NCBI GenBank assembly: GCA_964019425.1
Contig: OZ025842.1
Coordinates: 248,001 to 312,000, forward strand
Direction: 5' to 3'
Length of the DNA: 64,000 nucleotides
Source: Flectonema sp. DT1601
Taxonomy: Eukaryota; Euglenozoa; Diplonemea; Diplonemida; Diplonemidae
The notes below the pieces were generated by a model. It saw only the letters and a list, made by a program, of their open reading frames with translations, did not search any database and was not told the DNA's origin. Shown in pieces: positions 10,388-22,525 of this stretch. The position numbers and the translations under genes are program-made. Position 1 is the first letter of the stretch. Every line of letters begins with the position of its first letter.

Positions 10388-12560
10388 GAAAAACAAACAA
10401 ATTTAATTCATGTAACACGTACACAGCTAACTTACTAGTTGAGTGATTTAATAAACATTTTTGTTGAGCTGCATAAAGTAGAATTATATAAAACCAACTG
10501 AAAACTTCAATTAATTGTAATCTGTCTGAAGGTTGCTTCCAGGACGAGTCTTCAATAAAAAAGAAGCAACTTGAGACTATTTCGTATCACTGCCAACTAA
10601 TGCCAAATAAACTGAGTACATTACCGTAGTTAAAGAATTACCAGAAACAAAATTGCTTCTTTACAAGTTTTATACTTATCTACGCAATGGTAAGTCAGAT
10701 TTCAGAAATTAGGAAGCTGCCTACACCTGCAGCACCCTGCGTAAGAATCGAAAGGCAATGATAGTAGCCAGCATACGGAGGGATAACGCGGGGATGGAAG
10801 AAATATCGAGGAAAGAGGTTTGAAGAAATGTGACAACAATAAATTTTGCTGAAAAGGGCGCAGGGGTTTTTTTTTTAGCAAGCTTAAATCCTAATCTCAA
10901 GCCGCTTTTGCGCTTTCTGCGTAGCCTCTCTACGTTAGATTTAGATAAATAACTTACCCACAGGGGAAAGAGTTTCTTATAATAATAGGTTGTATTTGTA
11001 CAAAAAGTTTTTATTTTCTTGAAGGCGATTGTTCAGGAAATATGTCCCAGTGCCAACACGATTTCAAAAATATTTTTTGAGAGCTAAAAAAAAAGGGGGG
11101 ACGGGGAAGGGGAGGGATTCCCCACAAAAACAAACATGAGACACAACACAGTCAAAAAAGTGGTATTCGAAAAGAGCCGGGTCCGACATATTATTATGCC
11201 CTTGACGCAACAGCTCCCAACCATCATTTTTAGCAGCATTATGAAACTCATAGTATGTTAATAAGAGAATAATTCTGTTTGAAAATTGCTTACATTTATC
11301 TTCTTTTTTAACAAAAAAAAGGGGGGGGAAAAGAAATTAGATTCACTGAAATAACGAAAGATAAAGTTAAGAAGTCAACTACAGCATTGTAAGCAGACCT
11401 GGTGTATCTTGAGCTATAGGGGCATAAGGGAATGGAGGAAAAAAAAAAAAAAAAGGAGTAGGATGATTTATAGTCAGACTGAAGCACCTTAATAATGCTT
11501 TGTACTGGAAAGACATAAATTGTGAGAAAAATAAAAAAAAAATAAAAATCCCAAACAACATAATTCAGCAGCCACTTCGGACATTAGCATCCAAAAGGCA
11601 AGTTAGACAGCTGAGGGAAACCAGACTACCAAGTTATCATCGGTGACTGTACAGTAAAAACCTCGTAAAAAGACACAAGCAGTGTAACAAAATAATACCA
11701 ACTCTAGCATCCGGATAACAAAATTCTATTCATGTGCTGCGGTAGAGAACCACAATTAAAGCAACAGAATTTTTCTCACTTTCAGGTTTAAGAAAAGCGA
11801 CCTGCATAAAATACTAGAGATTGGAAAGCTAGAAACCGAACTGTGAGATACAGCGATGACCTTTCCTTTGAGTTTTTTACGAATATGTAGTACCCGCAAT
11901 GTTTGTTTCTCTGTTTGGCAGTTGGTTGATCACTAGAATAGAAAACATTGCAATACTTACAAATACCTAACAAAGGTATAGTAACTCAAAGTCGGTAAAG
12001 GATGCGATCAACAACTTCATTACAGCTTACACCCACAGGGAAAGCAGCGACAGATAGAAATAATACGAATTTTAAAAAAGAAATTTAACTTCATGTCAGT
12101 TCCACACATGTATACTCGGGCAACGACTACGCCACTCTGGTGACTATGAAGTCTACAAAAGGAAAACAAAGATAAGAACGAAAGAGTTAGTTAGTATTAA
12201 TGGTTATCAGTCGAAAGAAGGGTTAGGGCGGGAAAATTCAATCGAATGCAAAAGTTTGTAGGACAACAAACAAATAATGGTTGGTTTCGGGCTAAGATTA
12301 AACAATCTTTCTTCGGACCATTCCCCTTACCCAGCCCTCTTCAGCGAAGAAAGCAAGGGGACACTGCGGTGTCAGGCCTGTCCTACTCATCGCGTTTGCC
12401 CTTCTCAGCCAAGGGACCACGTCAACATGGTTATTTCTTTTACCATTTAACACAGTCTCCCTATATAAATATCAGTGAACGCGGGATACCAACAAAATGA
12501 GTGATAAGCACAGTTAGTATCATTAATTTTAGAACAGAAAAGTGAGAATAGTTAGTTAGC
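10388..12560. other. Intergenic
   Basis: No supported gene on either strand. A short repeat (family I) at 12197-12245, containing GGGCGGGAAAATTCAATCGA, recurs at 34321-34376. The plus-strand frame 12246-12500 (84 codons) has no match I recognise and no splice or context support. Confidence 0.5.
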
Positions 12561-12566
12561 AAAATA

Positions 12567-12838
12567 CAAACTGATGACTACGAGGGGTCTGGGTAGCCCG
12601 CATCAGTAAGAACCCAATCGCGAAGATTGTAGTTTTATAGCTTCGGCTGGAAGTGATCGACTTCCAGCTCCCACCTTGCCCAGAGGCTAACAGGTTGTAA
12701 ACAACTAAAGAAAATAAAAGAGAAATGATCTGGGAGTGGGGGGGAAGGTGAAAAAAATAAAAAATCTTCTTTCCTCCACATGCATCTTTCTTTATAATAC
12801 GACCACATGTGCCATATGCACACTCCACGAAGAACAGC
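12567..12838 (+). repeat. Family D repeat, copy 3
   Basis: Starts GATGACTACGAGGGGTCTG and matches the 6110-6560 copy through the hairpin; GCTGGAAGT at 12646-12654 pairs with ACTTCCAGC at 12660-12668. It is truncated compared with copy 2. Confidence 0.75.
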
Positions 12839-12840
12839 TG

Positions 12841-13510
12841 TATGTAACCTAGCTGAACGCCTTAAAAATTGGGCAAACCCCTAATCCCAAGCAAATATTA
12901 CCGAAATGTCGGTCTCAACAGAAAAGTTTCCGAAATGGACAGCTCCACACACGGAAGGTTCCGAAATGCACCAGGCATTTCGGAGGTTTACGCCTTGTGG
13001 CCTCTTACCTGACAGATCTGGAGTCAGTTAACCCTGACATGACTGAGGTGTAATAACAGCGCGTTCTCACGATGCCTCTTGGTCATCTGACCAGAGTCCC
13101 CCCTTCATTTAGTGGCACCACCAATCCCTCGTACGTGACCACTTCGGTGCTCATCTCAGGCTTCAGAGAAGTTCTCTGATAGAAGAACAGTCTCAAGGCC
13201 TTTCTTGTCAGGTGTCATAGCCCATCATGGGCACCAAGCATCCGATCGGCAGTGTGGCAACAGAAACATGCTTAACAAAAGGGGCAGGCCTCAGACATAA
13301 TCTGGGAGCTTGCCAAGCGCCAAGAGAGCTACTGCTGAAATACGTGAAGGAGTAATTTCAGAGAATTACATCCTCGACACAGGATTAGAGGGATGATGTG
13401 TCCTGCTAGTGAGAGGGATCACCTCAACTCCAGACATATACTTCGGGAGTGTATGAATTCCATCTTTAAGGAACCACGCTAAGGAAGTATACTAACAATT
13501 CTGAGTGGGG
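12841..13510. other. GC-richer, hairpin-dense, non-coding block
   Basis: This block has far fewer A/T runs than its surroundings. It contains several perfect inverted repeats: CCGAAATGC/GCATTTCGG (12961-12983), GGTCA/TGACC (13081-13092), TCAGAGAA/TTCTCTGA (13163-13179), GCCCAT/ATGGGC (13220-13232) and CTGAAAT/ATTTCAG (13335-13361). No long open frame covers it, although the minus strand between about 13080 and 13200 reads open for some 37 codons. It could be a structured RNA, an unknown mobile element or decayed coding DNA. Confidence 0.45.
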
Positions 13511-13646
13511 GATAGTAGGGTCAGAGCCCAAGCTTTAAAAAAATAGTCGTCCATTCGGCAACTTTTGTGTTGAGATCTGACATTTCACAAGCTTTTAATG
13601 CGGAATTATAGTTTAAAAAAGATTTATCAACTTTTTTCTTTTTTTC

Positions 13647-13772
13647 GTACCGACGAAGTTGAAGAAGAAACAAACTATTCAGATTGAAAGCCATAATTTC
13701 TTGGCTATGACTTACTCCTCCATGCGACAGGATTCTGTCTGCGTTCAACGAAAATATAAGGCTAATCTTTGA
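13647..13772 (-). repeat. Family A fold-back repeat, copy 4 (inverted)
   Basis: Reads in the opposite direction to the other copies. The tail, as GTACCGACGAAGTTGAAGAA, comes first at 13647, then ACTATTCAGATTG and the far arm ending near AGGCTAATCTTTG. Its internal sequence is close to copy 1. Confidence 0.65.
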
Positions 13773-16700
13773 TTTTTTTTTTTTTTTTGCAACACGAACC
13801 ACACAACTTTTCGGGCCTAGTAAAAGACCTTCAAAAAAGAAAATAAAAAAAAGGAATTCCCAATACTAGCCACTGCTACATAGAACGTCGCTGATAGTAC
13901 TTGCCTGATACGAGATAACTTCTACACCCGTTCCTCAAAAATGAGTTATTTGTTACGATAAAAATCACCAGATCTCAACAAGTAGAGTTTCTGAAATCGT
14001 TATTTTTCCAGCGAAGTCCGAGACAAAGACGGCAACTACAGAATTGAAAAACTCTCTCACCCTTTTGTTCTTAAAAACGAAATACCAGTATCAAGTTTCT
14101 TTTACAGCAGTTTCGGAAACTTTTGTGTTGGATCGGTTTTTTCACAAAAAAAAAAAAAAAAAAAAATAAGGGGGAAAAAAAAAAAAAGGGAAACATGAAT
14201 TGTACCACAGAACATAAAAATCAAACAGTTCGTTACGAGTTTATTATAAAAAAAAGAGCACTAAAATCATAATATTAAAAATAGAACAGAATAGTTATAA
14301 AAAAAACACATTACTCTGCTGTTTCCATAAAACCACACAGTTTGATATTTTCTATTAAGGATACAAGAGGCGGTGACCTAATTTAAATATAATATTATGT
14401 TTTTTTCTTTTTTTTTTTTTTAGCCTATTCTAACGTTAAAGTTTCAACCCGTCACAGGCTAGATTACACTAATACTTTTTTAGAGCAAAAAAAACTAAAA
14501 CAACGCAATATAATAATTCCGCCGCCGGTGGGTAACTTGGTACTAATATTAAATTGGAAAGCAACCTCGAAACTGACTAAAAACGAAAATAGGATTCAGC
14601 CAAACCTGGTTGCAATATAACGGTGGGGGGGAGAGAAAAAAACTATCTTAGAATCAGTGAACATCGTATGCTACCGATCACACACATCTAAATTACACAT
14701 GAAGGGGGAAAAAAAAAAAAAAAAAAAAAATCAGCAAACTTCACTTTTTACTTTATTACTAAAACCTTCGTGTTAGTAAAAAAAAAAAAAAAAAACCTGG
14801 AAAAAAAAGAAAGGGAAAAAAAAAGAACGGGTAAACTTATTACTTTTTTTACTCACATTTTTATTTTGGTTTGTGCGCAACCGGAACAAAATCCTAATAA
14901 AGGAATAGGTTAGCTACGCTGCCACAATTCTCTTTCTACCGAACAATGGATTTGTAGTACAAGAAAAGGAAAAAAGAAGAAGAAAAAAAAGCATCACCAA
15001 ACGCCTCGATTCGGACGTGATAGTTTGACAATGTAGAAAAAGTAATAGCTTTATAATACTAAAATAGATAAATAAGGATAAACTGAAAAAGAAAATGACT
15101 GAAGATTAAGCTTTATTTTAGAATGGCAGCTCAAAATCGGTAAGTCATAGTAGAAGGCCAGTAGCTATAACATAAGGAAAACAATCAACTACAGAAACCA
15201 CTACATTACAGCTGTGAAATGCTAAAAATACTGTTTTTAAAAACCATATTATGCATCCGTAAAAAGGGAGTCGCAAAGACCAGAAAAAAGAAAAAAAAAA
15301 AACGATAGAAGAAGAGAATGTATTGCTTCACATTATGCTCAACTGGTTGGTTATCCCGTATCACAGTCAAAATGTAAATAATTAAAACGAAGTAATTGCA
15401 AGAAGAAAAAGAGAAAGGTAGATTGTCTGCTCTTAAAAAAAAGAAAAAGAACAGAATAAACATTTTATTCCCCATGGATACATTTTTTGTAAGAGGTGCA
15501 AGAGAGTTCTCCAACAAGAACATCACCTTCCGCTCCATTACTAGGCAGAGGTCACATGCCACTCGCCACCGCTGTGATGAAGCGACATGCTGTGGTTTAA
15601 TTAACCAGTTGGATTCCTCTTGTTCGTAACAGTCCCAAGTTGACACTTCATTAGCTCTTTCATGGCGGGTTAGGCTATCTTTCTGTCATTCTTACATTGG
15701 AAGCAAGTTTAAATTTCTTTCATGGTGGGGGAGGTTTCCCTTCACCTCTCGGAAAAGCGAACTGACAAAAAAAAAAAAAAAAAGAATCAATTTTTATTCC
15801 CATAAAGTGTAATTATATTAGACTAATAATCTGGGAATATTAAAAAACCAGATTCCATTAAAAAAAAATTAAAAGAGGAGGGGGAATAACAAGTTTTTCG
15901 GGATTGTAATTTTTCGTTTGTCGTTAAAAATACGTTCAAGTTGTTGTACATCAAGGGACAAAATCAGTCGCTTTTTCAAAAAAGAAAACAATGAATTAGG
16001 AGAGAGAGAAAAAAGAGACGACCACGTCATCTGATTTCCATATGGAATACAACCCTACCAAAGAACTTCATACTGCAAAAAAAAATAAAAATTAAAAAAA
16101 AAAAGAAACCAAAACTGAACCAAAAGGGAAGAAGGGACGAAGAAGATAATGAGGAAGAATAAATAGAATGAAAATTTAAAAAAGAAATTTTTTAAAAAAA
16201 AAAACAAAAAAAAAAACGCGCAAATGTTTTTCTGTCTGAATAATTAATAGTCTTTTTATACAATTTTTTTTTTTTTTTTTTTAGATTTCAACGTTAAATG
16301 AGCTAAGAGATTGCTTGAACAAAATTCAAAGTTCGCAAGGCAAATGTTTATACATTCGCACCAACCAACTCCGAAAGGGAAAAAAAAAAAAAAAAAAAAA
16401 AACCGACTTCAACTCATGCTTATCCGTTATTAAGTAAAATTCGATTATTTGAAGTAATCACCGTAGCAAGAGACCTATTAAGATGGGGTGTTTCTTACGA
16501 AACGAATGTATTAACATTGGCACTTTAGTACGCTCGAGTGTATACTAAGGCCAAAGCTGCCTACTGGTGAATTCAAATAACATAAATAACAGAGAGCAGA
16601 TTCTCAGGTAGAACAAACACGAAAATAAGAATGAAAAATTTTGAAAATTTCGTTTTTTTTTTTTTTTTTTTTTTTAATGAATTTGAAAAAATAAAACTAC

Positions 16701-17249
16701 GCCTCTGACTAAAGGAGGAGCCACGTTTGTTATATTCGGGATACAAAAAAAGAGGAAGGAAACAACTTAAAAATACAACAGTCTTAGATGAGACACTTTG
16801 TCAAAGGAAAAAGGATTTTTCGCTCCCGATGAGTTCCCTATCTGATTTACTCTTTAGAAGTACAATCTAGATGAACTGACACCCTTTGTGGGATCTGATG
16901 AGCGACTACTCGGACACCTTAAGTCAACTCTCGGTTCATCCCGCGTGGCTCACGTGGAGCAACTGGCTATCACGAGATCAGATTGCAATTCATCTTTAAC
17001 AGAGAAAAAACAAACAGAGAAAAAGAGGAATACCGGGACGTAAACATTTTCAAAACCGTTGAAGCAATATTACTAACTGCTCATCCATCGTTTAGCATTA
17101 GCCACATAAACAACTAAAAATTGGGGACATATTACCCAGTTGTGGGTGGAAACTCAACACCTACCGACCATTCATAAAGAAGGTTCGAAAAAAGGAGGTA
17201 AGGTGTTCTTATTTTATTTGCGTTTTTTTTTTTTTTTTCTTTAGATCAA

Positions 17250-17285
<36 letters not shown>

Positions 17286-18107
17286 GGAACTTGAAATAAT
17301 AAATAAATCTGAAAAGGATTTTGCAACAAAAAGGATAGGAATAATCGGAGATTTTGTTATTCGAGGCAAACACCGCAATTCAAAAACAATCAACTTCTTT
17401 TTTAATCAACCTTAAGTATGAAATGAATTACGCAGATACTATTATATAGACAACGCAGCAAACAGAGTTGACTCCCAAGGTTCCGTCAACAGTACTGGGA
17501 ACGTGATTCTTAATGATTCTCCCATGTGAACCAACAAGACTGTGAGTTGAGTTGCGAAAAACACAGAATTGAGAATTTATTGAAAAGACTGATTACAACA
17601 AAAAAGAAGGGAGAACAAAAGTTTTACCACATGACGAGTCATATTCTATTACATTAGATCTGTGAGATCAACTAGGAAAAGATTAAAAAAAAAAAAAAAA
17701 AAGAAATGTTTTGAATATGCGTTCAAAAGTAGTAGAAGAGCTCCCACATACGAAATTCGTGTTGGGAGCACTCTCACATTGGAAAGTTGTGTTTCTGTGG
17801 GTAAGTAAGCTAGCCGTAGTGCTTCATTTTCCAATTAGAGTGCCCTATGTTAAGCATTTCTGAGGGTAACTGCTTTGCTTGAGAAGAAGTCACAAGAGCA
17901 ATAGGGAAGTTCCCTTTAATAATAAAGACAAACAAATGCAGCAAACAAAATACTTCGGAGAGAGCGTTCCAATCAGTCAGACGACAGTTAAGATGGAACT
18001 GAAGTTCGGACACAGCCATGAGACTTACACCGATGGAACAGCAAGGGAATAAAAAAGAATGCAGTGGGAGAAGCAACAATAAAGTAAATATAATAAAATA
18101 AAATAAT
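13773..18107. other. Long gene-free stretch
   Basis: No supported gene. Homopolymers are extreme, including an A run at 17251-17284. A family B copy lies at 14873-14943. The minus-strand frames at 15206-15646 and 17810-18079 were examined and rejected. A region of balanced composition at about 16800-17010 shows no domain or repeat that I recognise. Confidence 0.5.
14873..14943 (+). repeat. Family B structured block, copy 5
   Basis: Contains ATCCTAATAAAGGAATAGG, with GGTTAGC pairing to GCTGCC in the third stem. The outer stem is weakened by two mismatches. It is preceded by the same TTTACTCACA leader as the copy at 19255, so these two share a longer element of about 130 bp. Confidence 0.6.
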
Positions 18108-18262
18108 ATATTTATTTACGAAGCCAAAAAGTCAGGAAAAGCTCACAGGGTTATAGTTAGATCGCTACCAGCCAACCGTGAGAATCTCACAAACGATAGG
18201 AGATTAATAACCTGAAACAAATGACTATCCAAGGCCACTGCCCGCGCGAGCAGACAGTTTTA
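18108..18262 (+). repeat. Family E repeat, copy 1
   Basis: Opens TTTATTTACGAAGCC and includes GTCAGGAAAAGCTCAC, ATCGCTACCAGCC and a CCGTGAG...CTCAC hairpin. Related copies lie at 47340-47470, 53168-53345 and 55457-55577. The TTTA repeat at the 5' end is shared by three of them. Confidence 0.7.
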
Positions 18263-18303
18263 GAGACAAAGATAAAAATAAAATAAAATACAAAAATACG
18301 ACA

Positions 18304-18334
<31 letters not shown>

Positions 18335-18374
18335 GCTTGTTAAATTCACTTCATTTTTTCTCGTTTCTTTTTTT

Positions 18375-18680
18375 TTTTGAGAATTCTCCGTTGGACCCCA
18401 AATCTTTTTTTGTTTTTCCCGTTGTACACCACCCAGAAGAATCTTTTCCCTCGACTGCACGTGTGATTGAATTTTGAGGATGCATATTTTACGAGCATAT
18501 TAAGTGGTACCTAACGAGAGTTGTCCACGGGAATAAAAGAAAAGAGTTTGTTCATAAAAGTGAATTTTTTTTTTTTTTTGGGTGCAAGGCAACAGAGAAA
18601 AAAAAAGTTGAGTGACAGGTAACGGTGAAAAAGAAAATTTGATGAGGCAACGGAGAAACCCTTTATTCTTAATTTCTTTT
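18375..18680 (+). repeat. Family J fold-back repeat, copy 1
   Basis: TTCTCCGTTGGACCCC near the left end is mirrored by CAACGGAGAAACC near the right. The order of blocks (CCGTTG-ACCCC, CCGTTGTAC, GGCAAC-GAGAA-CC-TTTATT) recurs at 24030-24405. No coding capacity. Confidence 0.55.
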
Positions 18681-19174
18681 TTTGTTTTCCAAATTGTTGG
18701 TGATTAATGTGTTGAATACGTAGAAGAATTCGACTAAATAAAAATAACAAATATTTTGTTCATCACCTGTTTCGCACAAAAAAAAAAAAAAAAAAAAACA
18801 CTTGATGACCAGTGCCGCACCTATTTCGAAGTTAATGCGTCGAAGCTGGGTCACATCAGTGATTTCTTTAATTTTTTTTTTCCCTTCCACCTATGTTCTT
18901 TATTAAAGACATTCATTAACACCTACAGAAAAAAAAAAAACTTGGTACAACAAAACAAAAAACTGTGGTAAGAAATTGCATAATTACGTATTGAAATTCA
19001 TGCATATCATGTTCTTCTTTATTTATTTATTTATTTTAAATACAAAACAACTTGCCTACCTCTGAAAGGTTCTATACTCTCCCAACAAAACAAATTCCTT
19101 ATCAACAGGCAGTTTATGTTAGTTGGGTGCTTTCGTTCGATAGGTAAGAATGACGCCTGGTAATTTATAGAGAA

Positions 19175-19209
<35 letters not shown>

Positions 19210-21342
19210 ATGGGCAAACTTCACTTATTGTTTTTTTTACTCACACCTTTTTATTTGTGCGCAACCCGAAAACAAAATCCTAATAAAGGAATAGGTTAGC
19301 TACGCTGCCCCAATTTTCTGTCCACCGTTTGTAGTTTTTAAAAAGGCTTTAAAAAAAAAAAATGAATTACAATTCCAACTAATGTTGAAAAAATAACAAA
19401 TCATTTTCAAAAGCCATTGACTTAAAAAAAAAAGAAAATTAGAAAAAAAATATCCACCCATCCATGTCAGACACGGAAACTGTGGGGAAAAAGAGATTCT
19501 TGAATAATGAATTCCAACCCGCAAACGAAGGCCGATCCAAAACCTTCTAAGTTCATCTATTTTGAAATAAAAAATAAAAAATACACAGTTTTTTGAAAAA
19601 CAGCACACATGGACAATTTAAAAAAAAAAAAAAAAAAAAAAAACTCTATATATTGACATTCTCAAAATCGCCGACTAAAGAAAACACATAAACGCCGTAA
19701 AAAAATATTTGTTTTCGAAGTAGAATATTCAATAAGGACGCATTTAGATCAATCCACAGCATAGTGGTGCGAGTGGGGTACCAGTATCATGACTAGAGAT
19801 TACTGGTTTGAGGAATGCGTATCTTCTATTTCCAACATTAAAAAAAAAAAAAAAAAATAAGGCAAACAAACAACATTAATAACACTGGTGACGAGCCTTA
19901 ACTGCACTAGAGCGTCTGTCATCACGGCGTACCTCGACAACGATGAAGCAGTAAGTCAGCTTCCTCTCGTCTCAGTATGATTGCAACGAGGCGCAGACTG
20001 CAATTCCCGTGCTGTTGCCGGGGTCACGAAAGTGGGACAAACTGTACTATGACAAGAAAGAACTGTTAGTAAATGGCAGTGAATTTGAAGCATTTTTGAT
20101 CACCGATTTCATTCTGGTTGATAGACTTAAATTTGCAGCCCAAGAACAAGCCATTTCAGGACATTTAAATCGAAGAGAGAAAGGAATACGAGTGGGAGTG
20201 TTTTTTTTTTTTTTTTGGTAGATTGATCTTTGTGTAGATCAACAAATAAAAAAGGGGGAAAAAAAAAGGAATAAAAAAATTAGTTGGCTGGTCAAGCCAC
20301 CGAGTGCCAAAGAGAACGGGTTGCTCTAGTAATAGCCTTGAGGTTATCAGAGAACAGCCTTCACAGATATTGATGACGTTTCTGGTCGATAGCTATAAGA
20401 ATGATAAATATAAAGAATTAAACTTACCACGAGGGACTCGCAGCATGTGTGTTTTTTTTTTTTTTTTTTCTTTCTAACTTTCTTTTTTTATCTTGTACCG
20501 TAGGGGTTAGGGAAGACTACTTTTTGGAATGGAACCAAACAAACAAACAAAACTGAATGGAATCCACGATGCTGAAATATGCAGCACGACAGTCGAGCTT
20601 TTCAACAAGTTCAAAAGAATAAACAAAAAGTAGTAAATTGAAATATCGTTATTATGTTGATGAGTTATCAGTCGTACTTGTATCCCCACTGTAAAAATCG
20701 GAGGGGGGAGAGGGGCTGCGATAAACATAAAAATATGATACAAGCAAGCCATCAGTCATTACTTGACAAAAAAAAAAAAAAAAAAAAAATATATTAAATC
20801 TCACCCGACTTACATGGAGTCACAAACATGATCAACATCATTGACATTAACAAAAAAAAGCAAAACAATAAAAAAAAAAAATTTAAGCAAATGTTTGGGC
20901 AAAAAAAAAAAAAACAAATCTCAAAAATAGTGTTACTTAGTATTCCCCACAAGAAGAACGTAATAATGATATCGGACACATTATTATTATTACAATTGCA
21001 TTTTTTTTTTTTTTTTTTAAAGGACAGTTTGTTTGTTAGATTCTCGTCTATTTTCTTTCTACAGATAAAAAAGCTGAATTGAACAAAAAAAAATAAACAC
21101 ATCCAGAAGTGAAAACCAGGACACGTCTTTTTTTTAAAAGCAGAGTAGTAGACGGGAATAACAAACTGTGTGATTTGATCACGGTCACAGCATGCAAAGT
21201 CGCAACTATAAATTGATAATAAAATTAAAATCACACTGTCCAACCATATCACTGTTGTAGTGAATGACAACAAAATTCACTCTTCAGTTTCACATAATTT
21301 TTTTTAATACAAAAAAAAAACTGTGTAATAAGGATTGGCTAT

Positions 21343-21380
<38 letters not shown>

Positions 21381-21505
21381 ACACATAAATAACAAATAAC
21401 AAAAGAGGGAAGAGAAAGAAAAAAAAAAAAAGAGTCAGCATAAAAACATTTGGAGTTAACCAATAATTGCTTTGTTAAGAATAGGTGTTGTAGTTGAATA
21501 GGGAC
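18681..21505. other. Gene-free stretch
   Basis: Continues the gap upstream of the gene at 9526. It has many A/T runs and a family B copy at 19255-19326. The plus-strand frame 20009-20221 (70 codons, ending in a phenylalanine run) and the minus frame 20794-21273 are low-complexity and unsupported. This 3' side should hold the poly(A) site of the CCCH gene. Confidence 0.5.
19255..19326 (+). repeat. Family B structured block, copy 6
   Basis: Same layout as copy 5, with TTTACTCACA upstream and ATCCTAATAAAGGAATAGG inside. The outer stem is partly lost, while the inner two stems are intact. Confidence 0.6.
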
Positions 21506-22525
21506 TTACATCTTGCCTAAGTCGGGAGGAGATGCTTCGTCCCAGTGCGGAAGAAAAAACTTGTCATCAGTTTCTGCTTCTGTTTCGAGTGGTAAGTTTA
21601 GAAATATTTTGCTTTGGACTTCAGTTACTGCAACAGCAGGAGATGGAGACCTACTTGAAGTACTGCTGGCATTGGAACTGCAAACCCCAGATGAAGCAGA
21701 ATAAGTATCACTGTTTTCAGTTCTCGATACTTCTGTTGATTTACTCTCTACATTGTTCGCAAACCACACCCGACATACATGCAAATTCTCACAACTCTTA
21801 CCGTACTTACACCGACCGGTTATGTGTGGACGACAAACGTCAGTCAATGCAAAAACCTTTTCCTTTTCAGTCTTACTAATTGCATCATTCTCAGCTAATC
21901 GAGATAAAGGAACATCCCTGACTGTTGAAGTGTCTTCAGAAACTACTAAAGTCACAGTAGTTAAATCTGACTCGAACCGATCTCCGTGATGGGCGCAGCA
22001 TGGCGTACGCAGACGGCGTTTTTTCAGTCCATTGAGCTCAACAGCCTTCACGTGAATATCTGGACACTCGGCACCAACAGGACACTTTCCTGTCTCACGG
22101 AATGACTCGCAGAGTTTTTTAGGATTTATTATTTCCTTTGAGAAGTCACTTCTGTAGCTGTCGAGGCCTTTTGTTCGATGAACTGCTGGGAATCGAACTG
22201 CAAACACGATCTGTTTGTCGGCAGTATCTTCATATACGACAACTTCTGTGATAAAACTTGTTTCAATAACTACACCGTGTTCGGCTCTCTTTTTAGCAAT
22301 GAAATCTTTATCAACGTGGTATGACTTGCATTTCTTCCCTTGTCCACACCTTCCTTCTAAATACAATCTACAAAGGCATGGCCTGTGACCCTTTCCTCGG
22401 TGTCCTGAAGTAGGAGAGATGTACGATGAGGGCACTTCATGGACGAGATCTTTTGTCATAGGATCCTTAATATGAATAATTTTAGCTGAAGCCGCAGCCT
22501 TCGATTCAGCGACACTGGTCTTCAT
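21506..22525 (-). CDS. Triple CCCH zinc-finger protein
   Basis: A 339-residue protein with three CCCH fingers: C52-x7-C60-x5-C66-x3-H70, C139-x8-C148-x5-C154-x3-H158 and C231-x7-C239-x5-C245-x3-H249. A further motif, TPCCAHHGD (about 174-182), lies between fingers 2 and 3 and could hold another metal. CCCH fingers typically bind AU-rich RNA, and such proteins control mRNA stability or translation. In organisms with polycistronic transcription that is the main level of gene control, so this is a likely post-transcriptional regulator (inference). The C-terminal 80 residues are Ser/Thr-rich and disordered. The reading frame is open 15 codons further upstream, but TTTTTTCTCAG at about 22543 lies inside that extension, so the ATG at 22525 with a 17-base leader is preferred. 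Confidence 0.85.
   Translation of the reverse strand: MKTSVAESKAAASAKIIHIKDPMTKDLVHEVPSSYISPTSGHRGKGHRPCLCRLYLEGRCGQGKKCKSYHVDKDFIAKKRAEHGVVIETSFITEVVVYEDTADKQIVFAVRFPAVHRTKGLDSYRSDFSKEIINPKKLCESFRETGKCPVGAECPDIHVKAVELNGLKKRRLRTPCCAHHGDRFESDLTTVTLVVSEDTSTVRDVPLSRLAENDAISKTEKEKVFALTDVCRPHITGRCKYGKSCENLHVCRVWFANNVESKSTEVSRTENSDTYSASSGVCSSNASSTSSRSPSPAVAVTEVQSKIFLNLPLETEAETDDKFFLPHWDEASPPDLGKM

Noticed and set aside
12246-12500. 84-codon plus-strand frame as a gene
   Set aside because: No recognisable domain, wrong strand for the cluster, and part of it overlaps a short repeat.
15206-15646. 146-codon minus-strand frame as a gene
   Set aside because: The middle and end are phenylalanine and lysine runs from homopolymers, the first codon is not ATG, and no acceptor precedes it.
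17810-18079. 89-codon minus-strand frame as a short membrane protein
   Set aside because: The hydrophobic stretch is compatible with a membrane protein, but no pyrimidine-AG tract precedes the start and composition equals that of the surrounding random frames.
20794-21273. 159-codon minus-strand frame as a gene
   Set aside because: Mostly Phe, Lys, Asn and Ile from low-complexity DNA; no domain and no initiation context.
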